Shown: positions 1 to 6,526, counted from the stretch's first letter. The stretch: 12,697 nt of DNA from CAYZRY01 sp964630225 (GCA_964630225.1 CAZVUK010000025.1:1-12697); one strand, 5' to 3'. Notes: generated by a model from the sequence alone, not told the origin. Translations and numbers: made by a program.

Positions 1-16
1 GCACCATTTAGATATT

Positions 17-42
17 AAAGCCCTATTTTATAGGCTTTTTTT
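17..42 (+). terminator. Intrinsic terminator of an upstream gene
   Basis: The arm AAAGCCCTAT (17-26) pairs with ATAGGCTTT (30-38), with one bulged C and a TTT loop, and a T-run to 42 follows. The gene it ends lies before the window. The first six bases, GCACCA, match the 3' end of a CCA-encoding tRNA (the tRNA at 6527 also ends GCACCA), so the upstream gene may be a tRNA. Six bases cannot prove that. Confidence 0.7.
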
Positions 43-127
43 ATTGCTTAAATTAGTCTAAGTTCTTTTTTGTAGATTAAAAATGGGATGGTAGGCTACG
101 GCTGGGAATGGATACTGCGATTATTGA

Positions 128-247
128 ACTGGGGTTACGCTAGTTTTAGTTAAGACAATATTTAAGGGTCGAATATTAGAACTATCAAAAAACAGAATAG
201 AAGAGTTAAACGGTTTACTAGAAAGATCTATCACTGAAACTAGTTAG
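128..247 (+). pseudogene. Decayed ORF remnant followed by an orphan ribosome binding site
   Basis: An open frame of 39 codons ends at TAG 245-247. It has no ATG, GTG or TTG near its beginning and runs into TGA at 125. Its C-terminal half reads as a plausible charged helix (RILELSKNRIEELNGLLER). I do not recognise the family; a recombinase or regulator tail is only a guess. A perfect AGGAGG (246-251) overlaps the stop, as expected for a translationally coupled next gene, but no start codon lies at the proper distance. The bases around 85-140 are richer in G than the rest of the window. I read 60-290 as a gene graveyard and claim no product. Confidence 0.3.
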
Positions 248-290
248 GAGGAAACACAATCCAAGAAAACAGATTGATTTAGATTGGAAC

Positions 291-318
291 TTGATTTTTT
301 GTTCAAATATGTTATAAT
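291..318 (+). promoter_or_regulatory. Promoter of the glutamine amidotransferase gene
   Basis: TTGATT (291-296) and a perfect TATAAT (313-318) are separated by 16 bp. Transcription should begin near 325, giving a leader of about 25 nt that carries the AGGGGG SD (337-342). Confidence 0.75.
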
Positions 319-349
319 GTACACGCAAATATGATTAGGGGGTTTGCAA

Positions 350-1069
350 ATGAAAGACAGATTAGTTATTGGTGTTATGGGTGTTCCTACCTACGATGAT
401 GAAAATGATCCGGTTATCGCAATATATAATGAAGTAAAAAATTTAGTTGTACGTAAAAAGGCTATTCCATTTTTAATTAGCCCATTTTTAGAACTAGATC
501 ATTATGGTATTAGACTTAGACATATTCCTGAACTTACTTATGAGGAAAAAGAATATTATGATGATATAACTGATAATCTTGATGGATTAATTATTCCTGG
601 TGGTTACAAATTCTATGAATTTGAAAAGCACGTAGTTGGTAGAGCTATGAAGCAAGATATGCCTGTTTTGGGCATATGTAAAGGTATGCAACTTTTATCG
701 ATTATGGATAATGATAAGTACTGTCTTACAAAAAATGACACAGAAATAAACCATAAGCCCGAAAAAACTATGTACGCCCACGGTTTGAATATTGTCGAGG
801 ATACTTTACTTAGTAGTATTATTAATGAAAAGCAAACTAGGGTTAATAGTAAGCATACACTTCATATCGATGGAGTTAATAAACTTAAAGTTTCAGCGGT
901 TGCTGAAGACGGAATAATTGAAGCGATAGAATCTCCAGAACACACTTTTGTACTTGGTGTTCAGTGGCATCCAGAGGCAATGCTTGATTATGATGTTCAT
1001 GCAAATGGTATAGCCGATAGATTTATCGGTGAATGTAGTAAATTTAAACAGAAAATAAAAAGAATGTAA
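350..1069 (+). CDS. Class I glutamine amidotransferase, peptidase C26 (gamma-glutamyl-GABA hydrolase-like)
   Basis: A 239-residue cytoplasmic protein of the class I glutamine amidotransferase / peptidase C26 family, whose members hydrolyse gamma-glutamyl amides. Visible motifs are the oxyanion stretch IPGGY (82-86), the nucleophile elbow GICKGMQ with Cys110, a VNSKHT stretch near 165 matching the family's VNSxH region, and VQWHPE with His207 and Glu209. The Cys-His-Glu triad is therefore intact. The natural substrate cannot be told from sequence: PuuD-like gamma-glutamyl-GABA hydrolases are the nearest description, but no putrescine genes are nearby. An in-frame TTG lies at 344, but AGGGGG (337-342) sits only 1 nt from it and 7 nt from ATG 350, so ATG is chosen. 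The gene has its own promoter and terminator and appears monocistronic. Confidence 0.85.
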   Translation: MKDRLVIGVMGVPTYDDENDPVIAIYNEVKNLVVRKKAIPFLISPFLELDHYGIRLRHIPELTYEEKEYYDDITDNLDGLIIPGGYKFYEFEKHVVGRAMKQDMPVLGICKGMQLLSIMDNDKYCLTKNDTEINHKPEKTMYAHGLNIVEDTLLSSIINEKQTRVNSKHTLHIDGVNKLKVSAVAEDGIIEAIESPEHTFVLGVQWHPEAMLDYDVHANGIADRFIGECSKFKQKIKRM

Positions 1070-1091
1070 AAGGTCTAAATTGAGACCTTTT
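1068..1091 (+). terminator. Terminator of the amidotransferase gene
   Basis: AAAAGGTCT (1068-1076) and AGACCTTTT (1083-1091) form a perfect 9-bp stem around a 6-nt loop. It overlaps the stop codon. Confidence 0.85.
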
Positions 1092-1103
1092 CTCTTGGAA
1101 AAA

Positions 1104-1132
1104 TTGTAAATAAACACGAAATATGGTCTAAT
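1104..1132 (+). promoter_or_regulatory. Possible promoter of the interrupted small ORF
   Basis: TTGTAA (1104-1109) and TCTAAT (1127-1132) match the two boxes at 4/6 and 5/6, with a 17-bp spacer. It lies just upstream of the frame at 1163 and may be a relic or still active. Confidence 0.4.
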
Positions 1133-1162
1133 ACATCAAATAATGTGTGTGGGTACATTGTT

Positions 1163-1432
1163 ATGAAAAATGATATAGATATTAAAAAACTTGAAGAACT
1201 AAAGGATAATCATAAAAATAAAAATCTACTTACTATCGGACTTAATGATTCACAAGTGGTAAATACTACATCTAGTTTTTAAAAAAATGGTGTCAGTTTA
1301 AAAGAAATTAAATTATCACAGGTATATAGTGTAGTAAGTGCGGTGGAAAAATTAAATGGTTGCGAAAAAATAAAAGAATTTCAAGTAGCTAAAGAGCGTG
1401 CTGTGAAGCTGAGGTATTCCAAAAAGTATTAA
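1163..1432 (+). pseudogene. Small hypothetical gene interrupted by one in-frame TAA
   Basis: From ATG 1163 a frame reads 39 codons (MKNDIDIKKLEELKDNHKNK and on) to TAA at 1280-1282, then continues in the same frame for another 49 sense codons to TAA at 1430-1432. The second half (KEIKLSQVYSVVSAVEKLNG and on) is lysine-rich and helical-looking. The frame is also open upstream of 1163 to the preceding terminator, but no good SD is seen; GGG at 1151-1153 is the best. A plausible promoter lies in front and a strong terminator behind, so the unit is complete apart from the stop. I do not recognise the family. A nonsense-killed gene is the likeliest reading; chance openness in A-rich DNA is the alternative. 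Confidence 0.4.
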
Positions 1433-1444
1433 AACGCAGATAAG

Positions 1445-1468
1445 ACTTTGCTTAAGCAAAGTTTTTTT
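1445..1468 (+). terminator. Terminator after the interrupted small ORF
   Basis: ACTTTGC (1445-1451), loop TTAA and GCAAAGT (1456-1462) are followed by a run of seven T (1462-1468). It is a strong intrinsic terminator that isolates the downstream pssA promoter. Confidence 0.85.
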
Positions 1469-1489
1469 CTTAATAAATATCCAAAACTA

Positions 1490-1518
1490 ATGACCTAAAT
1501 AAGTAAATATGCTACAAT
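1490..1518 (+). promoter_or_regulatory. Promoter of the pssA-psd operon
   Basis: ATGACC (1490-1495) and TACAAT (1513-1518) have 17-bp spacing. TGC directly before the -10 (1510-1512) gives an extended -10. Transcription should begin near 1525, before the GGAGG SD. Confidence 0.6.
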
Positions 1519-1541
1519 AAAATAAGCAAAATGGAGGACGT

Positions 1542-2153
1542 ATGTTTATAGGTAAATGGAACAAATCAGTAATACTTTCATATATAGGATTAATCTTTGG
1601 TATTCTTGGTATTTATTCAGCAATGCATGGTGATATCAACAATGCTTTTGTATGTTTGGTTATCGCTGGAGTGTGCGATATGTTTGATGGTAAAATAGCT
1701 AGGGCCTGCAAAAGGACCGAAGAAGAGAAACAGTTTGGGGTTCAACTTGATTCACTTATCGATATTGTTAACTTTGGAGTATTCCCTGTTGTCATATACT
1801 TATCACTTGGTTTTGTAGCTTGGTATCAAATAGTTATATACAGTTTATTTATGGTAGCGCAGGTAGCAAGACTTGCTTACTTTAACATTTCGGTCAAAGA
1901 CAGCAACAAAGATAAACCGGTTAAGTACTATCAAGGATTACCCGTTACTTCATCAGCAATAATTTTGCCAGCCGTATATCTGCTTTCACTATTACTAAAT
2001 AAATTGTACTTTGAAACAGTTTTTACATTAACTCTCCTAATTATGTCTTTTCTTCATATATATAATTTCAAAGTATTTAAACCAAAAGGTGTAGCATATG
2101 TCGTATTTGGAATACTAGCTTTGATCGGAGCTATTATATATCTGGTGATATAA
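1542..2153 (+). CDS. pssA: CDP-diacylglycerol--serine O-phosphatidyltransferase
   Basis: An integral membrane enzyme that transfers a phosphatidyl group from CDP-diacylglycerol to serine, releasing CMP and making phosphatidylserine. The CDP-alcohol phosphotransferase signature is complete: Asp46, Asp49, Gly50, Ala53, Arg54, Gly66, Asp70 and Asp74. The stretch between AR and G is 11 residues rather than the canonical 8, because of a TEEEKQF-type insertion that I recall from other Bacillota enzymes. YYQGLPVTSSA (129-139) is the second typical region. About six hydrophobic segments cover the 203 residues, a normal length for a short PssA. GGAGG (about 1532-1536) precedes ATG. The stop abuts the psd start with no gap, so the two are surely co-transcribed and probably translationally coupled. 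Confidence 0.92.
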   Translation: MFIGKWNKSVILSYIGLIFGILGIYSAMHGDINNAFVCLVIAGVCDMFDGKIARACKRTEEEKQFGVQLDSLIDIVNFGVFPVVIYLSLGFVAWYQIVIYSLFMVAQVARLAYFNISVKDSNKDKPVKYYQGLPVTSSAIILPAVYLLSLLLNKLYFETVFTLTLLIMSFLHIYNFKVFKPKGVAYVVFGILALIGAIIYLVI

Positions 2154-3026
2154 GTGTTAGTCTATAATAGAAAATCAAAAAAAGTGTTCGAAGAAAATCA
2201 ACTTGGGAATAATTATCTCAAGTTTTTGTATAAGACTATTTTGGGGAGAATAATTTTAAAAATACTTATTCATCCATTTGTTTCTAGAATATATGGAAGA
2301 TATAATGATAGTAAGTTAAGTCTTAATAAAGTAGATAAGTGGATAATTAAATATAATTTTGACAAAAATCAATTTGAGAAAGATAAGTTTGATAGTTTTA
2401 ATGATTTTTTCGCAAGAAAGTACAAAAATAATAGTAATACTTTTACAGCTACTGACTTCATTGCTCCGGCTGAATCTAAAATGATGGTCTATAATATCGA
2501 CGAAGAATTAAAACTGGAGATTAAAGATAGCGTATATGATTTAAGTTCTCTACTTGATGAAAAAGTAGATGTTAATAGATATAAAGGTGGCTTATGCTTA
2601 GTTTATTACTTAACGGTCGACTGTTATCACAGGTATGCTCATATAGATGATGGAGAGATAGCAAAAACTTACGAAATCAAGGGTAAACTTCACACTGTTA
2701 ATCCTATTTCTAGTAAATATAAAGTCTATAGCACAAATCATAGGGTCTTTTCTTTAGTCAAAGGGAAGAATCTCGGTAATTACGTCTATATGGAAGTTGG
2801 AGCTATGATGGTGGGTAAGATCGTCAATAACAATAAAAAGAAATTTAAACAGGGCGAAGAAAAAGGTTACTTCAAACTAGGTGCTTCGACAGTTGTTGTT
2901 TTAATTGAAAAAGACAAAGTTAAAATAGATAGAGACATTGTAGAAATGAGTAAAAAAGATGTTGCTACTAAAGTAGATTACTTGGAAGTAGTAGGTCAAA
3001 AGCACTTGAAAAAACGCGCACAATAG
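2154..3026 (+). CDS. psd: Phosphatidylserine decarboxylase proenzyme
   Basis: Decarboxylates phosphatidylserine to phosphatidylethanolamine using a pyruvoyl group made by self-cleavage. The N-terminal YNRKS, FNDFFARKY (82-90), VDCYHRY with His159, LHTVNP (179-184) and the cleavage motif LGAST (242-246) identify the family. Ser245 should become the pyruvoyl, leaving a short alpha chain of about 46 residues. Length (290) is normal for the clostridial-type enzyme. Two departures stand out. The Asp of the Asp-His-Ser autoprocessing triad (D90 of E. coli, in PADG) is Glu107 here (APAESK), and the residue before the cleaved Ser is Ala244 where Gly is usual. Start is GTG, directly after the pssA stop; GGTGA (2144-2148) inside pssA is its SD, and the YNRK N-terminus supports this start. 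Confidence 0.9.
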   Translation: MLVYNRKSKKVFEENQLGNNYLKFLYKTILGRIILKILIHPFVSRIYGRYNDSKLSLNKVDKWIIKYNFDKNQFEKDKFDSFNDFFARKYKNNSNTFTATDFIAPAESKMMVYNIDEELKLEIKDSVYDLSSLLDEKVDVNRYKGGLCLVYYLTVDCYHRYAHIDDGEIAKTYEIKGKLHTVNPISSKYKVYSTNHRVFSLVKGKNLGNYVYMEVGAMMVGKIVNNNKKKFKQGEEKGYFKLGASTVVVLIEKDKVKIDRDIVEMSKKDVATKVDYLEVVGQKHLKKRAQ

Positions 3027-3034
3027 TTTATAAT
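3006..3034 (+). promoter_or_regulatory. Promoter of the radical SAM gene, inside the 3' end of psd
   Basis: TTGAAA (3006-3011) and TATAAT (3029-3034) have exactly 17-bp spacing; the -35 is within psd coding sequence. The short leader holds CTCCC (3037-3041 region) facing GGGGG (3047-3051), so a transcript starting early enough could fold over its own SD. Confidence 0.75.
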
Positions 3035-3058
3035 AGCTCCCGTATTGGGGGTTATTTT

Positions 3059-3832
3059 ATGCAATATGAATACTTCACTTTGCAGTTTGAGCTTACGAGA
3101 AGATGCAATCAAAGCTGCTCACATTGTTGCCGCGGAGAGAGTCAGGATTTAGATATTACGAAAGAGACGGTCGATAACTTTTTAGATAAAAATAATATAG
3201 TTAGTATCGATAATTTAAACTTTAGTGGCGGAGAGCCTACTTTAAATGGAGAAATGGCATTATATATTGCCGATAAACTCATCGAAAAAGACGTAGTAAT
3301 CGATAGATTCTCAGTCTTTGTAAATGGACTTAGTTATAGCCAGGCTTTGGTCGAAGCTCTGGATAAGCTTTATCGATATTCTCTTAAAAAAAGAAGAACA
3401 GTTAACGCCGAATCAATGCTTCATCTATCAACGTCACAGTATCATAAAAAAGCAAAACCCGAAATAGTTGCAAAGCTTGAAAATCTTCCCTACTTTACAG
3501 GAAAAGAAGGAACCGGCTATATTCCTGATCAAGCACTTATTGCACAAGGTAACGCTAAAAAGAACGGCCTTACTTTATATAAAACTAAAGACAAAACTTT
3601 AATAAGAAAAAACAATGGCTTTGAAATACGCAGCGACGCTGGAAAGATAAGTTTATACTTTCCATTTCAACAATTAAGCTCTAACGGCAATCTTACTAAC
3701 AACGGAACCCTTTCTTATGAATATATAGATAGATTCCCGGTTGGTAATGTCAACGAAGAAACTATCGAAGAAATGTACAAAGATCATAAACGATTAATAA
3801 AAGCCAAAAAGAAATATTTTAAAAATGTATAG
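3059..3832 (+). CDS. Radical SAM protein of unknown function
   Basis: A 257-residue cytoplasmic radical S-adenosylmethionine enzyme. The 4Fe-4S cluster motif CxxxCxxC is Cys16, Cys20 and Cys23, with an extra Cys24, and the SAM-contacting SGGEPTL is at 57-63. The N-terminus (FELTRRCNQSCSHCCRGE) resembles a broad group of short radical SAM proteins found in gut Bacillota. The C-terminal third has a SPASM-like layout (SSNGNL then GNVNEETIEEMY), but there is no cysteine after residue 24, so it cannot carry a cysteine-ligated auxiliary cluster. The substrate is unknown and no obvious peptide precursor or partner lies beside it. SD GGGGG (3047-3051) sits 7 nt before ATG. It has its own promoter and terminator, so it need not serve the phospholipid operon. 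Confidence 0.8.
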   Translation: MQYEYFTLQFELTRRCNQSCSHCCRGESQDLDITKETVDNFLDKNNIVSIDNLNFSGGEPTLNGEMALYIADKLIEKDVVIDRFSVFVNGLSYSQALVEALDKLYRYSLKKRRTVNAESMLHLSTSQYHKKAKPEIVAKLENLPYFTGKEGTGYIPDQALIAQGNAKKNGLTLYKTKDKTLIRKNNGFEIRSDAGKISLYFPFQQLSSNGNLTNNGTLSYEYIDRFPVGNVNEETIEEMYKDHKRLIKAKKKYFKNV

Positions 3833-3855
3833 TTATGCAAACTATACATTTTTTT
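3821..3855 (+). terminator. Terminator of the radical SAM gene
   Basis: AAAAATGTATAGTT (3821-3834) and its exact complement (3839-3852) form a 14-bp stem with loop ATGC, and the T-run extends to 3855. The stop codon TAG (3830-3832) lies inside the left arm. The stem is symmetric with A-runs on the left, so it could also work on the other strand. Confidence 0.9.
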
Positions 3856-3881
3856 ATCGAGAAAGATTTTTAATAAAAATA

Positions 3882-3895
3882 TATAATGATATAAT
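3882..3895 (+). promoter_or_regulatory. pyrG promoter: two -10 boxes in tandem
   Basis: TATAAT occurs at 3882-3887 and again at 3890-3895 within an A/T-only stretch. No good -35 is placed for either; TTTTTA (3867-3872) is 17 bp before the second. Use of the second box puts the start at about 3899-3903, so the RNA would begin within (A)AGAGAGCC with the first C at 3905. Confidence 0.55.
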
Positions 3896-3899
3896 ATAA

Positions 3900-3933
3900 G
3901 AGAGCCTAAGCTCTCGGGTAGAGAGGTTTTTTT
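3900..3933 (+). promoter_or_regulatory. pyrG leader with two mutually exclusive hairpins (candidate attenuator)
   Basis: Arm 1 GAGAGC (3900-3905) pairs with arm 2 GCTCTC (3910-3915) across loop CTAA. The same arm 2 can instead pair through CTCTC (3911-3915) with arm 3 GAGAG (3921-3925) across loop GGGTA. Arm 3 continues into GAGAGG, the pyrG SD, and then seven T (3927-3933) directly before ATG. The 2:3 fold would be a short terminator-like hairpin that also hides the SD; the 1:2 fold would free it. The 2:3 stem is only 5 bp, so a real attenuator is a proposal. Confidence 0.4.
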
Positions 3934-5520
3934 ATGACAAAATATATTTTTGTAACCGGAGGAGTCGTTTCGGGTTTAGGAAAAGGGATAGCTGCTTCGT
4001 CTATTGCGATGTTACTAAAAGCAAGGGGCTACAAAGTCTTTATGCAGAAGTTCGACCCATATATAAATGTCGATCCTGGGACTATGAGTCCTTATCAACA
4101 TGGGGAAGTATATGTGACCGCCGATGGTTATGAAACAGATCTAGATTTAGGGCACTATGAGAGATTTATCGACGAAGAACTAAACTATACGTCAAACATT
4201 ACCACTGGTAAAATATATGCTACCGTCATCGAAAAAGAAAGACGCGGTGATTATGATGGAGGGACAGTTCAAATCGTTCCTCATGTTACCGATGAAATAA
4301 AGAAAAAAATATTTGAAGCCGCTAAGACGAGTAAAGCTGATTTTGTTATTACCGAAATAGGTGGAACAATCGGAGACTTGGAAAGCTCGGCTTTTATCGA
4401 AGCTTTGAGACAAGTGCGAGATGAACATGGCAAGAAAGAGACATTCTTTATGCACGTTACCTTGGTTCCGTACATGTATGGATCCGGAGAACTAAAAAGC
4501 AAACCTACTCAGCACAGTGTAATTCAAATGCGTAGTTTGGGATTGCAACCAGACATGATAGTTACAAGATCGACAATAAGTATCGGTCAAGAGATGAAGA
4601 AAAAAATTGCTCTTTATTGTAGTATTCCTGAAGAAAATATCATCGAAGCTGTCGATGTAGCTAATATATATCAAATTCCACTTAATTTTTATAAGCATAA
4701 AATGGACGAAGTTGTATTAAAGCAGTTTGGCATAAAACCCGGAAAGATAAACATTCGTTACTGGCAAGATCTAGTTAAAAAAGTAGATAATCTAGAAGGA
4801 AGTGTCAAAGTAGCACTTGTTGGTAAATATGTAGAGCTTCATGATGCTTATCTTTCGGTTGCTGAATCTTTAAAACACGCCGGCTATATTTACAACAAAA
4901 AAATCGAGATTGAATGGATAAATAGTGAGGATATTAAAGATCTTGAATCGTCGACTAAAAAACTAAAAGACTGTCAGGCAATTGTCGTACCCGGTGGCTT
5001 TGGTCAAAGAGGCATTGACGGTATGGTTCACGCTATTACATATGCCCGTACCAAAAACATTCCCTTTCTAGGAATAGGGCTTGGTATGCAATTAGCATTG
5101 ATAGAATATGGCAGAAATGTCTGCATGATAAAAGAAGCAGGAAGCCGGGAGTTTAATCCTAAAGTTAAGGAAGCGTTAATTGAAGAATTTAAATATGAGA
5201 ACGGACTTGACACAAGGCTCGGAAACGGAGATTGTTACTTAGAAAAAGGCAGTTTAGTCCATAAATTATATAAGCGTTTAGTGATAACGGAAAGACACAG
5301 AAATAGATATGAATTCAATAATAACTATAAGGAAAAATTATTGTCCGGTGCGATGAAATTCACTGGATTAAATAAAAAAGAGAATTTTTATGAAGTAATA
5401 GAACTGGACAATCACCCATTTTTTATCGCTTGTCTTTATCACCCAGAATTTAAAAGTAGACCCCATAGAGCCCACCCGTTATTTATTGGATTAATTGAAA
5501 GTGTCGTAAAAAACAAATAA
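3934..5520 (+). CDS. pyrG: CTP synthase lacking the glutaminase cysteine
   Basis: Makes CTP from UTP, ATP and a nitrogen donor, the last step of pyrimidine nucleotide synthesis. The N-terminal amidoligase domain is intact: P-loop GGVVSGLGKG (9-18), DPYINVDPGTMSP, GEVYVTADGYETDLDLGHYE, EIGGTIGD and ELKSKPTQHSV. A class I amidotransferase domain follows from about 291 (KVALVGKY). There the oxyanion PGGFGQRG (353-360) and HPE (His503, Glu505) are present, but the nucleophile elbow reads GIGLGMQ: Gly382 (codon GGG, 5077-5079) replaces the catalytic Cys (C379 in E. coli). RHRHRYE has become RHRNRYE, and GGTMRLG has become GLDTRLG. Inference: it cannot hydrolyse glutamine and relies on free ammonia. 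Length (528) is near normal. The GAGAGG SD lies in the two-hairpin leader. No terminator is evident behind it. Confidence 0.95.
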   Translation: MTKYIFVTGGVVSGLGKGIAASSIAMLLKARGYKVFMQKFDPYINVDPGTMSPYQHGEVYVTADGYETDLDLGHYERFIDEELNYTSNITTGKIYATVIEKERRGDYDGGTVQIVPHVTDEIKKKIFEAAKTSKADFVITEIGGTIGDLESSAFIEALRQVRDEHGKKETFFMHVTLVPYMYGSGELKSKPTQHSVIQMRSLGLQPDMIVTRSTISIGQEMKKKIALYCSIPEENIIEAVDVANIYQIPLNFYKHKMDEVVLKQFGIKPGKINIRYWQDLVKKVDNLEGSVKVALVGKYVELHDAYLSVAESLKHAGYIYNKKIEIEWINSEDIKDLESSTKKLKDCQAIVVPGGFGQRGIDGMVHAITYARTKNIPFLGIGLGMQLALIEYGRNVCMIKEAGSREFNPKVKEALIEEFKYENGLDTRLGNGDCYLEKGSLVHKLYKRLVITERHRNRYEFNNNYKEKLLSGAMKFTGLNKKENFYEVIELDNHPFFIACLYHPEFKSRPHRAHPLFIGLIESVVKNK

Positions 5521-5535
5521 ATAACAAGGCACTTA

Positions 5536-5564
5536 TTGATTAAAGTCTAAAAATTATATATACT
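5536..5564 (+). promoter_or_regulatory. Promoter of the cadherin-like membrane protein gene
   Basis: TTGATT (5536-5541) and TATACT (5559-5564) have 17-bp spacing, 16 bp after the pyrG stop. With no terminator behind pyrG, read-through may add to it. Confidence 0.65.
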
Positions 5565-5587
5565 TAATACAATAAGAAGGTGATTAT

Positions 5588-6514
5588 GTGAGTACAGACT
5601 ACTATGCTGGTGAACCATCTATTGATGAACAAATTAATAATCAAAATATGGGTCAAAAAACACCACTTAAATTAATAATGATAATCTTATTGGTATTAAC
5701 TGTAATACTAATGATTGTTTTCTTGTTCACTAATCTTAATAAAGAAGTTAACTATGATGAATTAGATAAGAACAACTTTTTAAAATCTTTAGTTGTAAGT
5801 GGTGGATCACTAGATAAAAATTTCGATAAAAAAGTAGTTAGATATAGAATTAAAACAAGCGCCCCGCTTGTCAAATTAACATGTGCTGTGGAAAGTAGTA
5901 AGGCCAAGCTAGAAAATTGCAAATCGATTACTATTTCTGAAGATTTGACAAGACATCAAATTAAAGTTACGGCCGAAAACGGTAATGTTAAAATATATTA
6001 TTTAACTATTATAAAGATTGTTGATCAGCCTGTCAGAATAGATGAGGTTTTAGGGGTTCCACAAACATGGACAACCAACAGTGTTACTATTACTGTTAAA
6101 GCAAGTGCTGATGATGGATTGCACTCTCAAGCCTATTCTTACGATAATGGGCAAACATGGGTTAGTTCTCCTAATCTGATCGTCAATATAAATCAAACAA
6201 TCAAAATAATGGTCAGAGATATAAATGAACTTAAAAGTCCAGTCAATGATGTATATATTGGAAAAATTGATCAAAATCAACCAAGTGTTAACATAACTGC
6301 GATTGAGACCGCGAGAAAAGCTACGTTGTTTGCCAGTGTTACTCCGCCAAAGACGGCCAGTGGTTACATCTTTAAGTGGTATAGAAATAATGTTCAGATT
6401 CCAGGAACAACAGCAGCGCTTGATGTTTTCCAAAGTGGAAGTTATCATGTTGTCGTTACAACAGGGGCAGGAAAAACTGCCAAATCACAAAGCCATGAAG
6501 TTAGATTAAGATAA
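5588..6514 (+). CDS. Membrane-anchored surface protein with cadherin-like and Ig-like domains
   Basis: A 308-residue protein with a short polar N-terminus, one hydrophobic segment (about 28-48), and a long region that by charge should lie outside the cell (N-in topology). Residues about 64-145 show the pattern of the cadherin-like beta-sandwich domain: LKSLVVSGGSLDKNFDKKV, alternating beta strands, and a closing VKIYYLTI. A second unit (about 150-225) contains AYSYDNGQTW, typical of bacterial Ig-like repeats. A third (about 228-308) has KWYRNNVQIPG and SGSYHVVVT, again Ig-like. No LPXTG, lipobox or enzyme motif is seen. Its role is probably structural or adhesive, and the exact function is unknown. 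Start is GTG 5588, 7 nt after AAGG (5577-5580); ATG 5586 is followed at once by TGA and is not used. Confidence 0.75.
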   Translation: MSTDYYAGEPSIDEQINNQNMGQKTPLKLIMIILLVLTVILMIVFLFTNLNKEVNYDELDKNNFLKSLVVSGGSLDKNFDKKVVRYRIKTSAPLVKLTCAVESSKAKLENCKSITISEDLTRHQIKVTAENGNVKIYYLTIIKIVDQPVRIDEVLGVPQTWTTNSVTITVKASADDGLHSQAYSYDNGQTWVSSPNLIVNINQTIKIMVRDINELKSPVNDVYIGKIDQNQPSVNITAIETARKATLFASVTPPKTASGYIFKWYRNNVQIPGTTAALDVFQSGSYHVVVTTGAGKTAKSQSHEVRLR

Positions 6515-6520
6515 TCTAAC
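6500..6520 (+). other. Hairpin between the surface-protein gene and tRNA-Thr
   Basis: GTTAGATT (6500-6507) and AATCTAAC (6513-6520) form a perfect 8-bp stem with a 5-nt loop that includes the stop codon (6512-6514). Only TTATT follows, a poor U-run. The tRNA begins 6 nt later, with no room for a promoter between. A leaky terminator or an mRNA 3' end protector left after tRNA processing fits better than a full terminator. Confidence 0.5.
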
Positions 6521-6526
6521 TTATTC

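Noticed and set aside
1..6. GCACCA at the window start as the 3' end of a tRNA
   Set aside because: It matches a tRNA end followed by a terminator, but six bases are too few to annotate a tRNA.
350..1069. The C26 amidotransferase as a trans-acting glutaminase for the Cys-less PyrG
   Set aside because: It has its own triad, but nothing in sequence or operon layout links it to pyrG; kept only as a remote possibility.
1280..1282. Programmed recoding of the internal TAA
   Set aside because: TAA is not a known selenocysteine or pyrrolysine codon, and no slippery site with a frame change is needed because the frame is unchanged; a nonsense mutation is simpler.
6050..6448. Long antisense open frame inside the surface-protein gene
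   Set aside because: No ribosome binding site, no recognisable domain, and a well-formed gene with SD and promoter occupies the other strand.
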